Part shown: piece after piece, positions 1 through 6,469 of the stretch
How the letters are laid out: every line of letters starts with the position of its first letter
How positions within the stretch are numbered: the stretch's first letter is position 1
DNA from: CAMAVH01 sp036500145
Lineage (GTDB): Bacteria > Pseudomonadota > Alphaproteobacteria > SMXQ01
DNA length: 12,005 nucleotides
Assembly: GCA_036500145.1 (NCBI GenBank)
Contig: DASYCO010000088.1
Coordinates: 1-12,005, forward strand
Direction of reading: 5' to 3'
The notes under the pieces: generated by a model
Seen by the model: only the letters and a program-made list of their open reading frames with translations
The model's database searches: none
What the model was told of the DNA's origin: nothing
Position numbers and translations under genes: made by a program

Positions 1-5
1 CGCTA

Positions 6-11
6 TACACT
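6..11 (+). promoter_or_regulatory. Possible -10 element upstream of the ribbon-helix-helix gene
   Basis: TACACT at 6-11 matches TATAAT at 4 of 6 positions and sits about 60 bases before the first ATG. The same eight bases, ATACACTT, recur at 4367-4374 in the divergent promoter zone. Any -35 element would lie outside the window, so this is only a suggestion. Confidence 0.2.
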
Positions 12-69
12 TGTGGGTTGAAAATCGTCGGGTGGCGGATAAAGTGCCCGCTTTGCAGAATTCGTCGTC

Positions 70-474
70 ATGCTTCTCAGTCGCAACGTCACGATTTCCG
101 GTCGCCGCACCAGCATTCGCCTGGAGCAGGAGATGTGGGACAGCCTGACTGAAATCGCTCGGCGCGAGCGGCTCAGCATCCATCAGATCGCCAGCGTCGT
201 CGCCGCGGTCCGTCAGGGCTCCAGCCTCACGGCCAAGCTGCGCGTCTTCATCGTCGGCTATTTCCGCGCCGCCGCCACCGAGGCCGGCCACACGCAGGCG
301 GGCCATGGCCAGTCGCTGTCCGGCCTGGCTGGCGCGCGTGCCAACGCCGCCAAGCCCGAAGCCTCCGGCAACGCGCTGCACGACACCGTGCGGGCGCGCA
401 TCGCCGGCCTGTCGCGCGAGCCCGCCAAGCGGACCCAGGCGTCTTCGGCGCGCAAGCGCGGCCCCACTCCCTAA
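70..474 (+). CDS. Ribbon-helix-helix (RHH_4-type) small DNA-binding-like protein
   Basis: A 134-residue protein whose first half resembles the alphaproteobacterial ribbon-helix-helix family (Pfam RHH_4): a short strand with RTSIRLE at residues 13-19, a first helix from about 21 to 33 (EMWDSLTEIARRE), a second helix from about 36, then a conserved-looking segment LTAKLRVFIVGYFR at 53-66. Such folds usually dimerise and place the strand in the DNA major groove, so a regulator role is the family expectation; the target cannot be seen. Residues 67-134 are low-complexity, rich in Ala, Arg and Lys, and end in a basic tail that could add nonspecific nucleic-acid contact. An in-frame stop at 40-42 makes ATG 70 the first ATG available, although no good Shine-Dalgarno precedes it. 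The gene converges on the DUF2889 gene with only 26 bases between the stops. No partner toxin gene is visible on the right. Confidence 0.8.
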   Translation: MLLSRNVTISGRRTSIRLEQEMWDSLTEIARRERLSIHQIASVVAAVRQGSSLTAKLRVFIVGYFRAAATEAGHTQAGHGQSLSGLAGARANAAKPEASGNALHDTVRARIAGLSREPAKRTQASSARKRGPTP

Positions 475-500
475 CTCTTTCTAAATCTTCGCAGCGGCGC

Positions 501-1076
501 TCAAGGCGTCTTGGGGCCGCTGTAGAACGTCGGCCAGCGCTGGCGCACGACCTCGCCGTCGGCGGCGAGCGCGTGGCAGCTGTCGATCCGCTTGGGCTTG
601 CGCGTGGGATCGGCGGGGGCAGCCAGGGTGCCGCCGTCGGGCTGCAGGATGCGCGACGGCCCGATGGTCTGGAAGGCGACGGTGGCGAGCGGCCCCAGCA
701 TCTCGACGAGATGGGTGCAGCCGCGCACGCCGCCCAGCAGCTCGCGCACCTTGCGGTTCCAGCCCGGCGCGATGCGCAGGCCCTTGAGCTTGGCGAAGGC
801 GGGCAGAATGGCGGGGCAGGCCGTGTGCGGATGGGCGTCCATCGCCACTTCGACCTCTTGCACCAGCAGCGTCTCGTCGACGGTCAGGCGCAGCCACATG
901 TCATGCACGGGCGTGCCCGCCGGCATGGTGCCGCGCGTCTCGCTGGCGAAGTCGTAGGCCTTCACGTCGCGCAGGACGCCTTCGATGTCCCACAGGCCGT
1001 CGGCACGGCGGTAGCCCCGCATGTCGAGGCGGCGGTGGTGGCGTTCCTCACGCGGCTGCGGCGCGCTCAGCGGCAT
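501..1076 (-). CDS. DUF2889 domain-containing protein
   Basis: A 191-residue soluble protein of unknown function. It matches the DUF2889 family pattern: an N-terminal MPLSAPQPRE stretch, then RRLDMRGYRRADGLWDIEG at about 15-33, where family members share an R-GY-R-DGLWDIEG core. After that come WLRLTVDE, an acidic segment around the double E of VQEVEVAMD, HPHTACP with a conserved-looking Cys at about 88, and GCTHLVEMLGPLA in the middle. The GxRGCTHL segment with His and Cys could bind a metal or ligand, but this is inference. There is no signal peptide or membrane span. The start at ATG 1076 is supported by a GGGGAGAG Shine-Dalgarno-like run about nine bases upstream on the minus strand. It lies 92 bases downstream of the CorC/HlyC-type gene on the same strand, so it may be co-transcribed with it. 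Confidence 0.85.
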   Translation of the reverse strand: MPLSAPQPREERHHRRLDMRGYRRADGLWDIEGVLRDVKAYDFASETRGTMPAGTPVHDMWLRLTVDETLLVQEVEVAMDAHPHTACPAILPAFAKLKGLRIAPGWNRKVRELLGGVRGCTHLVEMLGPLATVAFQTIGPSRILQPDGGTLAAPADPTRKPKRIDSCHALAADGEVVRQRWPTFYSGPKTP

Positions 1077-1160
1077 GGCGTCTCTCTCCCCGCGCTGCGG
1101 GCTAGTGATGGGTGGCGGAAAGTCTATCGGGCCGGACGCGGCGCGGCCAGCCGCTTGCTG

Positions 1161-1179
1161 CGGGCGCCTTAAGCGCCCG
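1161..1179 (-). other. Seven-base-pair hairpin over the stop codon of the CorC/HlyC gene
   Basis: CGGGCGC at 1161-1167 and GCGCCCG at 1173-1179 are perfect inverted repeats around a five-base loop, CTTAA, which contains the minus-strand TAA stop. There is no T-run on the minus strand after it, so it is not a classical intrinsic terminator. It could attenuate read-through into the DUF2889 gene or protect the 3' end. Confidence 0.4.
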
Positions 1180-2491
1180 CGTGACGCACTTCATCGGCGA
1201 CTTCGGCGGCTTCCTGGGCGCTGTCGGCGGTCTGCGGCGCGATCTTCAGCAGGGTGATCTGGTTGCGCTGGCGGCGCAGGATCTCGAAGCGGAAGTCGTG
1301 GAACAGGAACATCTGGCCGACTTCGGGAATCTGCCGCGATTCGTGCAGCACCAGGCCGGCGATGGTCGCCGCCTCGGCGTCGGGCAGTGCCCAGCCGAAC
1401 TGGCGGTTGAGGTCGCGGATGGTGACGGTGCCCTCGATCACGACGGCGCCGTCGGCCGTCGGGCGCACGCCGCGCGCCACCACGTCATGCTCGTCCGCGA
1501 TGTCGCCGACGATCTCTTCCAGGATGTCCTCGAGCGTGACGATGCCGAGCACGGCGCCGTACTCGTCGACCACGACGGCGAAATGCTCGCGCCGCCGGCG
1601 GAAGGCCTGCAGTTGCTCCAGCAGCGACGTCTGCTCAGGCACGAACCAGGGCTCGGCGGCGAGCGACAGCAGGTCGATGCGCTTCCAGTCCTGCGGCTGC
1701 TTGCGGATCAGCTGCAGCAGCGCCTTCACGTGCAGCACGCCGATGATGTTCTCGGCGCGGTCGCGCCAGATCGGCAGGCGGGTGAAGGGGCTGGCGGCGA
1801 TGCGGTCCATGATCTCGTCGAGCGGCGCGTCGATGTCGATCATCGTCACGTTCTGGCGATGCACCATGACCTCGCCGACCTCGACCTCGTCGAGCTCCAG
1901 GATGCTGTGCAGCATCTTGCGCTCCTGGTCGATCTCGCCGCCGGCGTCTTGCGCCAGCACGTCGATGGCGCCGCGCAGGGCCTGGGTCGGCGTCACCAGC
2001 GTCGCGGTGGCGCCGCTCTTGCCGAACAGGCGCAACAGGCCGGTGGCGATCAGGCGCAGGCCCGAGGCGACCGGCGACAGCGCCGCGACGACGACGCGCA
2101 GCGGCCGCGCCAGGGCCAGGGCGGAGGGCACGGCGTTCTGCAGCGCATAGGTCTTGGGCAGGATCTCCGAGAAGACGACCAGCAGCACGGTCATGGCGAG
2201 GGTGGCGTAGAGCACGCCGATCGGGCCGTAGAGGCCGACGAGAAGGCCGGTCGCCAATGCGGCCGCCAGCACGTTGACGAGGCTGTTGCCGAGCAGGATG
2301 GCAGCGATCAGGCGCTCGCGGTCCTTGCGCAGGGCCTTCACCAGCGTGGCGCGCGCGTCGCCGCGCTTCTCCATCTGCAGGATCTGCGCGCGTGTGGCGG
2401 AGATAAGGGCCGTCTCGGCGCCTGAGAAGAAGGCCGCGATCACCATCAGGATGACGATGGCGACGAGCAGCAGGATCGTCATGTCGTCCAT
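1169..2491 (-). CDS. CNNM/HlyC-CorC family membrane protein with CBS pair
   Basis: A 440-residue inner-membrane protein of the HlyC/CorC (TlyC, CNNM) family, linked in studied members to divalent-cation (Mg2+/Co2+) efflux or homeostasis. The older 'hemolysin' label is historical. The N-terminal CNNM (DUF21) domain covers about residues 1-190: a first span at 5-23 running into FFSGAETALISA (21-32), more hydrophobic segments at about 62-85 and 90-110, and FSEILPKTYALQ (107-118), a family hallmark. A cytoplasmic CBS pair follows at about 205-330, ending in DEYGAVLGIVTLEDILEEI (309-327). The CorC_HlyC domain occupies about 340-416 and a short Ala/Glu-rich tail follows. Length is typical. ATG 2491 gives MDDM; a second Met at residue 4 is an alternative start. 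It lies 24 bases after aroB on the same strand and is probably translated from the aroKB transcript. The transported ion cannot be decided from sequence. Confidence 0.92.
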   Translation of the reverse strand: MDDMTILLLVAIVILMVIAAFFSGAETALISATRAQILQMEKRGDARATLVKALRKDRERLIAAILLGNSLVNVLAAALATGLLVGLYGPIGVLYATLAMTVLLVVFSEILPKTYALQNAVPSALALARPLRVVVAALSPVASGLRLIATGLLRLFGKSGATATLVTPTQALRGAIDVLAQDAGGEIDQERKMLHSILELDEVEVGEVMVHRQNVTMIDIDAPLDEIMDRIAASPFTRLPIWRDRAENIIGVLHVKALLQLIRKQPQDWKRIDLLSLAAEPWFVPEQTSLLEQLQAFRRRREHFAVVVDEYGAVLGIVTLEDILEEIVGDIADEHDVVARGVRPTADGAVVIEGTVTIRDLNRQFGWALPDAEAATIAGLVLHESRQIPEVGQMFLFHDFRFEILRRQRNQITLLKIAPQTADSAQEAAEVADEVRHAGA

Positions 2492-2515
2492 GGCGGCGGT
2501 CCCCGAATGGCGGCT

Positions 2516-3655
2516 TTAGGTTGCGGCGGCAGGCTCGCGCAGCAAGGCTTCGACGGCGGCGAGGTCGGTGCCGGGCGCCAGGAAGGCCTTGCCGATGCCG
2601 CGCGCCAGCACGAAGGTCACCTTGCCGTCGCGCACCTTCTTGTCGTGGCCCATGTGGGCGATCAGGTTGGGGATGTTCCACTGGCCCTGGTTGGCGCCGG
2701 CGCCGGCGTCCTTGAGGCCGGCGGGCAGGCCGATGGCGCGCAGGTGGTGCTTCACGCGCTCGGCGTCGGCGGCCGGGCAGAGGCCGGCGCGCACGGAGAA
2801 GTCGAAGGCGAGCCCCATGCCGGCGGCGACGGCCTCGCCGTGCAGCAGGTCGGCGCCGAAGCCGAGCTCGGTCTCCAGCGCATGGGCGAAGGTGTGGCCG
2901 AGGTTCAGGAGGGCGCGGTCGCCTTCCTCCTTCTCGTCGCGCGCGACGATGGCGGCCTTGGCCCTGCAACTCGTCACCACGAGGCGCTGGCGCGCTGCGG
3001 CGTCGCCGTCGCGCGCCGCAGCGCCGTTGCGCTCGAGCCAGGTGAAGAATTCGGGATCGTCGATCAGGCCGTACTTCACCACCTCGGCGTAGCCGGCGAG
3101 GAATTCGCGCGGCGGCAGGGTGGCGAGCGCGTCGAGGTCGGCCAGCACCAGGCGCGGCTGGTGGAAGGCGCCGATCAGGTTCTTGCCCTGGCGCGCGTCG
3201 ATGGCGGTCTTGCCGCCGACCGAGCTGTCCACCTGCGCCAGGAGAGTCGTCGGCACCTGCACGAACTCGATGCCGCGCAGCACGATGGAGGCGGCGAAGC
3301 CGGCGAGGTCGCCAATGACGCCGCCGCCGAGCGCGATCAGCATGGTGCGCCGCTCGACGCCGAGGTCGAGCAGGTCGTTCGCCAGCTTCTGCAGGAAGGA
3401 GAAGTCCTTCGTATGCTCGCCGGGCGGCAGCACGATGCTGTCGCGCTGGACGCCGGCGCGGTCGAGCGCGGCCTCCAGCTTGGCGAGATGCAGCTTGGCG
3501 ACGTTGGCGTCGGTGACGATGACGGCGCGCTTCTGGCGCAGCACGGGCGCGATGTAGGCCTCGGCCTCGGTCAGCAGGCCGGCGCCGACCTGGATGTCGT
3601 AGCTGCGCGCGCCGAGCGCGACGGGCACGGTGGTGACGGGGATCTGGGCGTTCAT
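2516..3655 (-). CDS. aroB: 3-dehydroquinate synthase
   Basis: A 379-residue cytoplasmic enzyme converting DAHP to 3-dehydroquinate, the second step of the shikimate pathway, using NAD+ and a divalent metal. The NAD-binding glycine motif is ALGGGVIGDLAGF (108-120). Expected active-site segments are intact: VPTTLLAQVDSSVGGKTAID (134-153, with K149) and AEVVKYG (190-196). The three metal ligands expected by alignment with the family are E191, H254 (in NLGHTFAHALE) and H272 (in LLHGEAVAAGM). Length is usual for AroB. The same frame stays open further upstream through aroK on the antisense of its codons, but MNAQIPV at 3655 is the natural start: its ATG overlaps the aroK TGA as ATGA, indicating translational coupling. 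Metal and cofactor use is family knowledge; the motifs are directly visible. Confidence 0.97.
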   Translation of the reverse strand: MNAQIPVTTVPVALGARSYDIQVGAGLLTEAEAYIAPVLRQKRAVIVTDANVAKLHLAKLEAALDRAGVQRDSIVLPPGEHTKDFSFLQKLANDLLDLGVERRTMLIALGGGVIGDLAGFAASIVLRGIEFVQVPTTLLAQVDSSVGGKTAIDARQGKNLIGAFHQPRLVLADLDALATLPPREFLAGYAEVVKYGLIDDPEFFTWLERNGAAARDGDAAARQRLVVTSCRAKAAIVARDEKEEGDRALLNLGHTFAHALETELGFGADLLHGEAVAAGMGLAFDFSVRAGLCPAADAERVKHHLRAIGLPAGLKDAGAGANQGQWNIPNLIAHMGHDKKVRDGKVTFVLARGIGKAFLAPGTDLAAVEALLREPAAAT

Positions 3656-4221
3656 CGGCCGGTCTCGCGGGAAAGGTCGGGCGCGGCGCCGTCGAGATGC
3701 GCGCGCAGCGCCGCGAAGGTTTTGTCGGCGACGGCTTCGGCCGACTGCTCGCCGCTGTCGACCGTGATGTCGGCCTCGGCGTAGACCGGCTCGCGCTCGG
3801 CCAGCAGGCGGCGCAGGGTCTCGCGCATGTCGCCGGTCTTGAGCAGCGGGCGGTCCTTGCGGCGCGCCACGCGCTTGAGCAGCAGCTCGATGTCGGCGCG
3901 CAGCCAGATCGAGAGGCCGCGCTGGCGGACATGGACGCGCGTCTCCTCGCTCATGAAGGCGCCGCCACCGGTCGCCAGCACGGCGACGGGGCCGTCGAGC
4001 AGGCGGGCGATGACGCGCCGCTCGCCGCTGCGGAACACGGCCTCGCCGTCGCGGGCGAAGATTTCTTCGATGGTCGACTGGGCGGCTGCCTCGATCTCGG
4101 CGTCGGCGTCGACGAACGGCAGGGCGAGCTTCTGCGCCAGGATGCGGCCAACCGACGTCTTGCCGGCACCCATCATGCCGACCAGCACGACGCTTTTCGG
4201 CAGCTGCAGGGGCGCGCTCAT
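3652..4221 (-). CDS. aroK: Shikimate kinase
   Basis: A 189-residue cytoplasmic kinase that phosphorylates shikimate at the 3-hydroxyl with ATP, the fifth step of the shikimate pathway. The P-loop is GMMGAGKTS (15-23, K21). The shikimate and Mg-binding part shows FVDADAEIE (36-44, D38 and D40), FRSGERR (63-69) and TGGGAF (84-89). The lid region has RRKDRPLL (120-127) and the Arg-rich EREPVYAEAD (142-151) is typical of the C-terminal part. ATG 4221 is chosen because GGAGGG stands about six bases upstream on the minus strand and the P-loop then lies at the usual distance from the N-terminus. An in-frame GTG at 4314 would add 31 Ala/Gly/Pro-rich residues and is less likely. It is the first gene of the leftward operon and its stop overlaps the aroB start by four bases. 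Confidence 0.97.
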   Translation of the reverse strand: MSAPLQLPKSVVLVGMMGAGKTSVGRILAQKLALPFVDADAEIEAAAQSTIEEIFARDGEAVFRSGERRVIARLLDGPVAVLATGGGAFMSEETRVHVRQRGLSIWLRADIELLLKRVARRKDRPLLKTGDMRETLRRLLAEREPVYAEADITVDSGEQSAEAVADKTFAALRAHLDGAAPDLSRETGR

Positions 4222-4344
4222 GCGCGGCCCTCCGCGGCCTCGGGTCGGGCCGGGGGCGAAGGCGGCCGCGCGCAGGGCCGCGAGGGGGCTGCTTGCCCCG
4301 GGACCTGTTGCCACGGGACGGACGAGCCGTTAGGGTGCCGCAGA

Positions 4345-4373
4345 TTGGACATAATCGATATCTAGCATACACT
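4345..4373 (+). promoter_or_regulatory. AT-rich divergent promoter zone between aroK and the xerD operon
   Basis: Within the 249-base divergent gap, 4345-4374 is the only clearly AT-rich island in very GC-rich surroundings. On the plus strand TTGGAC (4345-4350) and TACACT (4368-4373) are separated by 17 bases, a plausible though weak sigma-70-type pair. It would place transcription start near 4380. On the minus strand the complement of 4351-4356 reads GATTAT, a weak -10 candidate for aroK, but no -35 of quality is seen. The rest of the gap is GC-rich with no other recognised element. Confidence 0.45.
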
Positions 4374-4470
4374 TAGCGGTGTGTCGCGGGCCAAGGCCCG
4401 GCCGTCTCCGGGAAACCGGCGGCGGCAGTGGCGCGCCGTCCGGTTTCACTCATTCGGGTTTGCCTTCGCC

Positions 4471-4611
4471 ATGGGTCTCCTTCCGCGCATCATCATCGCC
4501 GGTTTCATCATCGTTCTGGTCGGCTTCGGCGTCTTCCTCGCCACCTGGGACATGCCGCCGCCCACGGCCGCCGTCGACAAGGTGCTGCCCAACGACCGCC
4601 TGCGACCCTGA
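4471..4611 (+). CDS. Small single-span membrane protein, unknown function
   Basis: A 46-residue protein: a short cytoplasmic-looking start MGLLPR, one hydrophobic span of about residues 7-24 (IIIAGFIIVLVGFGVFLA), then a Pro-rich soluble tail, DMPPPTAAVDKVLPNDRLRP (27-46). I do not know a function; from memory, similar miniature proteins with a TWD-P-P-T...V-KVLP-DR tail occur before xerD-linked genes in Rhodospirillales, but this is unverified. By the positive-inside rule (Arg at 6) the tail would face the periplasm. ATG 4471 is preferred, though no clear Shine-Dalgarno precedes it. The frame is open back to a GTG at 4381, giving a 76-residue form with a basic N-terminal extension beginning almost at the predicted transcription start. 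It is followed after 7 bases by the exported protein, so the two may act together at the envelope. Confidence 0.7.
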   Translation: MGLLPRIIIAGFIIVLVGFGVFLATWDMPPPTAAVDKVLPNDRLRP

Positions 4612-4618
4612 GCCGCCG

Positions 4619-6463
4619 ATGATCCAAGGGGGCATGATTCAGAGGGGCAAGCTTCACGTGGCGCGCCGGGCGCTCTGCCTGGCCGCCGCTGCCGGGGCTG
4701 TGGCCCTTGCCGCGACGCCAAGCTGCGCCCAGGCGCCGACGTCGCTGTTTCCCAATCGTCCGCCGGTGACGGCAAGTCCGGCGCCCGCCATTTCGTCGCC
4801 GGCCGTCTCGGCCCCCGCCACGCGCGCTCTGCCGAGCGGCCTGCTCGGCGTCGAGGATCTTCAGGCCGTGAGCGGCGATTCCTTCGGCACCCTGAACGAC
4901 GCCGCCGGCTTCGGCCCCGACCAGTGGAAGGGCGCGCGCCGCGGCCAGCTTTTCGAATTGATGGGCCTGATGCCCGGCGCGACGCCGTCGCTCGCCATGA
5001 ACGCCCTCGCCAAGCGCCTGCTGCTGACCTCCGCGGCGGTGCCCGGCGGCGGCTCCGACGCGGACTCCGACAAATATCTGGCGCTGCGTCTTGCGCGCGT
5101 CGCCGCCCTCGGCGATCCCAAGGCGGCGGCCGACCTGGCGCGCGCCGCCCCGTCCCGCGCGCAGGGCGACGCGGTGCTGCAGGTCGAGGTCGACGGCGAG
5201 CTGCTTGCCGGCGACACGGACGCCGCCTGCAACGACGTGCGCAACGCCATCGGCCGCTTCGGCGACGGCATTTATTGGCGCAAGGCGCTGGCCTTCTGCC
5301 AGGCCCTCGGCAACGAGCAGGCCCAGGCCAACCTCACGGCGGCCATGCTGCGCGAGCAGTCGCCGCCGACCGCCAAGGATGGCGATCCGGCTTTCTTCGC
5401 GCTGCTGCGGGCCATCGGCGGCGACCGCGCCGCCAAGGTCGCGAGCCTGCCGTCTCCCGCGCCGATCCACGTCGCCATGCTGCGCGCGGCCAAGCTCGCC
5501 GCCCCGGCGGACGCCTACAACACCAACGACATGACGGTGCTCGCCGCCCTCTCGCAGCTGCCCGAGGGCCAGCTCGACGCGCGCCTGGGCGCCGCCGAGC
5601 GTGCCGAGTCGCACGGCGCGCTGTCGAGCGCGGCGCTTGTCGATCTCTACCAGCAGCTGCGCTTTACCCAGCCGCAGCTCGCCAACGCGCTGACCGGCTC
5701 GGAAAGCGAAAGCGGCCCGCGCGCCCGCGCCCTGCTGTTCGCCGCCCAGGCCCGCGAAGGGGCCGCCGCGGCGCGCGCCGTGCTGATCCAGCGCGCCTTG
5801 GCGCAGTCGCAGGACGCCGGCCTGTTCTCGACCACCGCGCGCGTCTACCAGGACGCCCTGGCGAACATTCCCCCCACCAGCGACCTCGCCTGGTTCGCCG
5901 CCACGGCGACGCGTGCCCTGTTCGCTGCCGGCCGCACGCGCGAAGCGCGCGCCTGGCTCGGCGCGCTCGGCGGCGGCCTTGGCGGCGGCGTCGGCGGGAC
6001 CGCGGCGGGCGCCGACGAGGTGCCGCCGGCGGTCGCCCTGCTGCCCTACGCCCTGGTCACGGCGGAGCCGCGCAGCGTGCCGCTGTGGGATCCCGAGCTC
6101 TGGAAGCGCTGGAAAGCGGCGCAAGGCCCCCTCATGGCGGCCCGTGCCACCGTGCTGCTCACCATCCTCGAAGGGCTCGGCCGCCCCGCCCCTGACGAGG
6201 CCTGGGACGGTCTGGCGCGTGCCGAAGCCGACGGGGCGGACTACCTGCCGTCCGCTTCCGTCATGCGCACCCTGGAAGTCTCCGCCGCGACCGACCGCAA
6301 GGGTCTCACCGTGCTGGCGGCGCTCGACACGCTCGGTCCCAACGGCCCGGCCGAATGCCATCCGCTGGTGCTCGGCATGGTGCTGGCGGGCCTGCGCAAC
6401 ATCGGCCTCGAGACAGAGGCGCGCGCCCTGGCGGTCGATGCCGCCATCGGCGCGGGGCTCTAG
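4619..6463 (+). CDS. Exported Ala-rich helical protein of unknown function
   Basis: Up to 614 residues with a Sec-type signal peptide: basic residues at 9-17, a hydrophobic core at about 18-32 and a likely cleavage after AQA at 37-39. A Pro/Ala/Ser-rich linker (about 40-70) is followed by a long region rich in Ala and Leu, apparently helical and reminiscent of degenerate TPR or solenoid arrays, although I cannot assign a named domain. C204 and C227 are the only two Cys in the middle of the mature protein and could form a disulfide. A Gly-rich break (449-460) separates the first solenoid-like part from a C-terminal part. No catalytic motif is visible. The start is uncertain: ATG 4619 lacks a Shine-Dalgarno, ATG 4634 has AAGGGGG immediately upstream but too close, and a GTG near 4658 follows GAGGGG. 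It lies between the small membrane protein and xerD (6-base gap). The Ala-rich composition may attract spurious database names. Confidence 0.75.
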   Translation: MIQGGMIQRGKLHVARRALCLAAAAGAVALAATPSCAQAPTSLFPNRPPVTASPAPAISSPAVSAPATRALPSGLLGVEDLQAVSGDSFGTLNDAAGFGPDQWKGARRGQLFELMGLMPGATPSLAMNALAKRLLLTSAAVPGGGSDADSDKYLALRLARVAALGDPKAAADLARAAPSRAQGDAVLQVEVDGELLAGDTDAACNDVRNAIGRFGDGIYWRKALAFCQALGNEQAQANLTAAMLREQSPPTAKDGDPAFFALLRAIGGDRAAKVASLPSPAPIHVAMLRAAKLAAPADAYNTNDMTVLAALSQLPEGQLDARLGAAERAESHGALSSAALVDLYQQLRFTQPQLANALTGSESESGPRARALLFAAQAREGAAAARAVLIQRALAQSQDAGLFSTTARVYQDALANIPPTSDLAWFAATATRALFAAGRTREARAWLGALGGGLGGGVGGTAAGADEVPPAVALLPYALVTAEPRSVPLWDPELWKRWKAAQGPLMAARATVLLTILEGLGRPAPDEAWDGLARAEADGADYLPSASVMRTLEVSAATDRKGLTVLAALDTLGPNGPAECHPLVLGMVLAGLRNIGLETEARALAVDAAIGAGL

Positions 6464-6469
6464 GGGCCG

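Noticed and set aside
1112..2425. A 437-codon plus-strand frame opposite the CorC/HlyC gene
   Set aside because: The minus strand encodes a full-length CNNM-CBS-CorC protein; the plus frame is a Gln/His/Asp-rich shadow.
4222..4314. N-terminal extension of AroK from GTG 4314
   Set aside because: It would add 31 Ala/Gly/Pro-rich residues before the normal N-terminus, whereas ATG 4221 has a strong GGAGGG site and gives the usual P-loop position.
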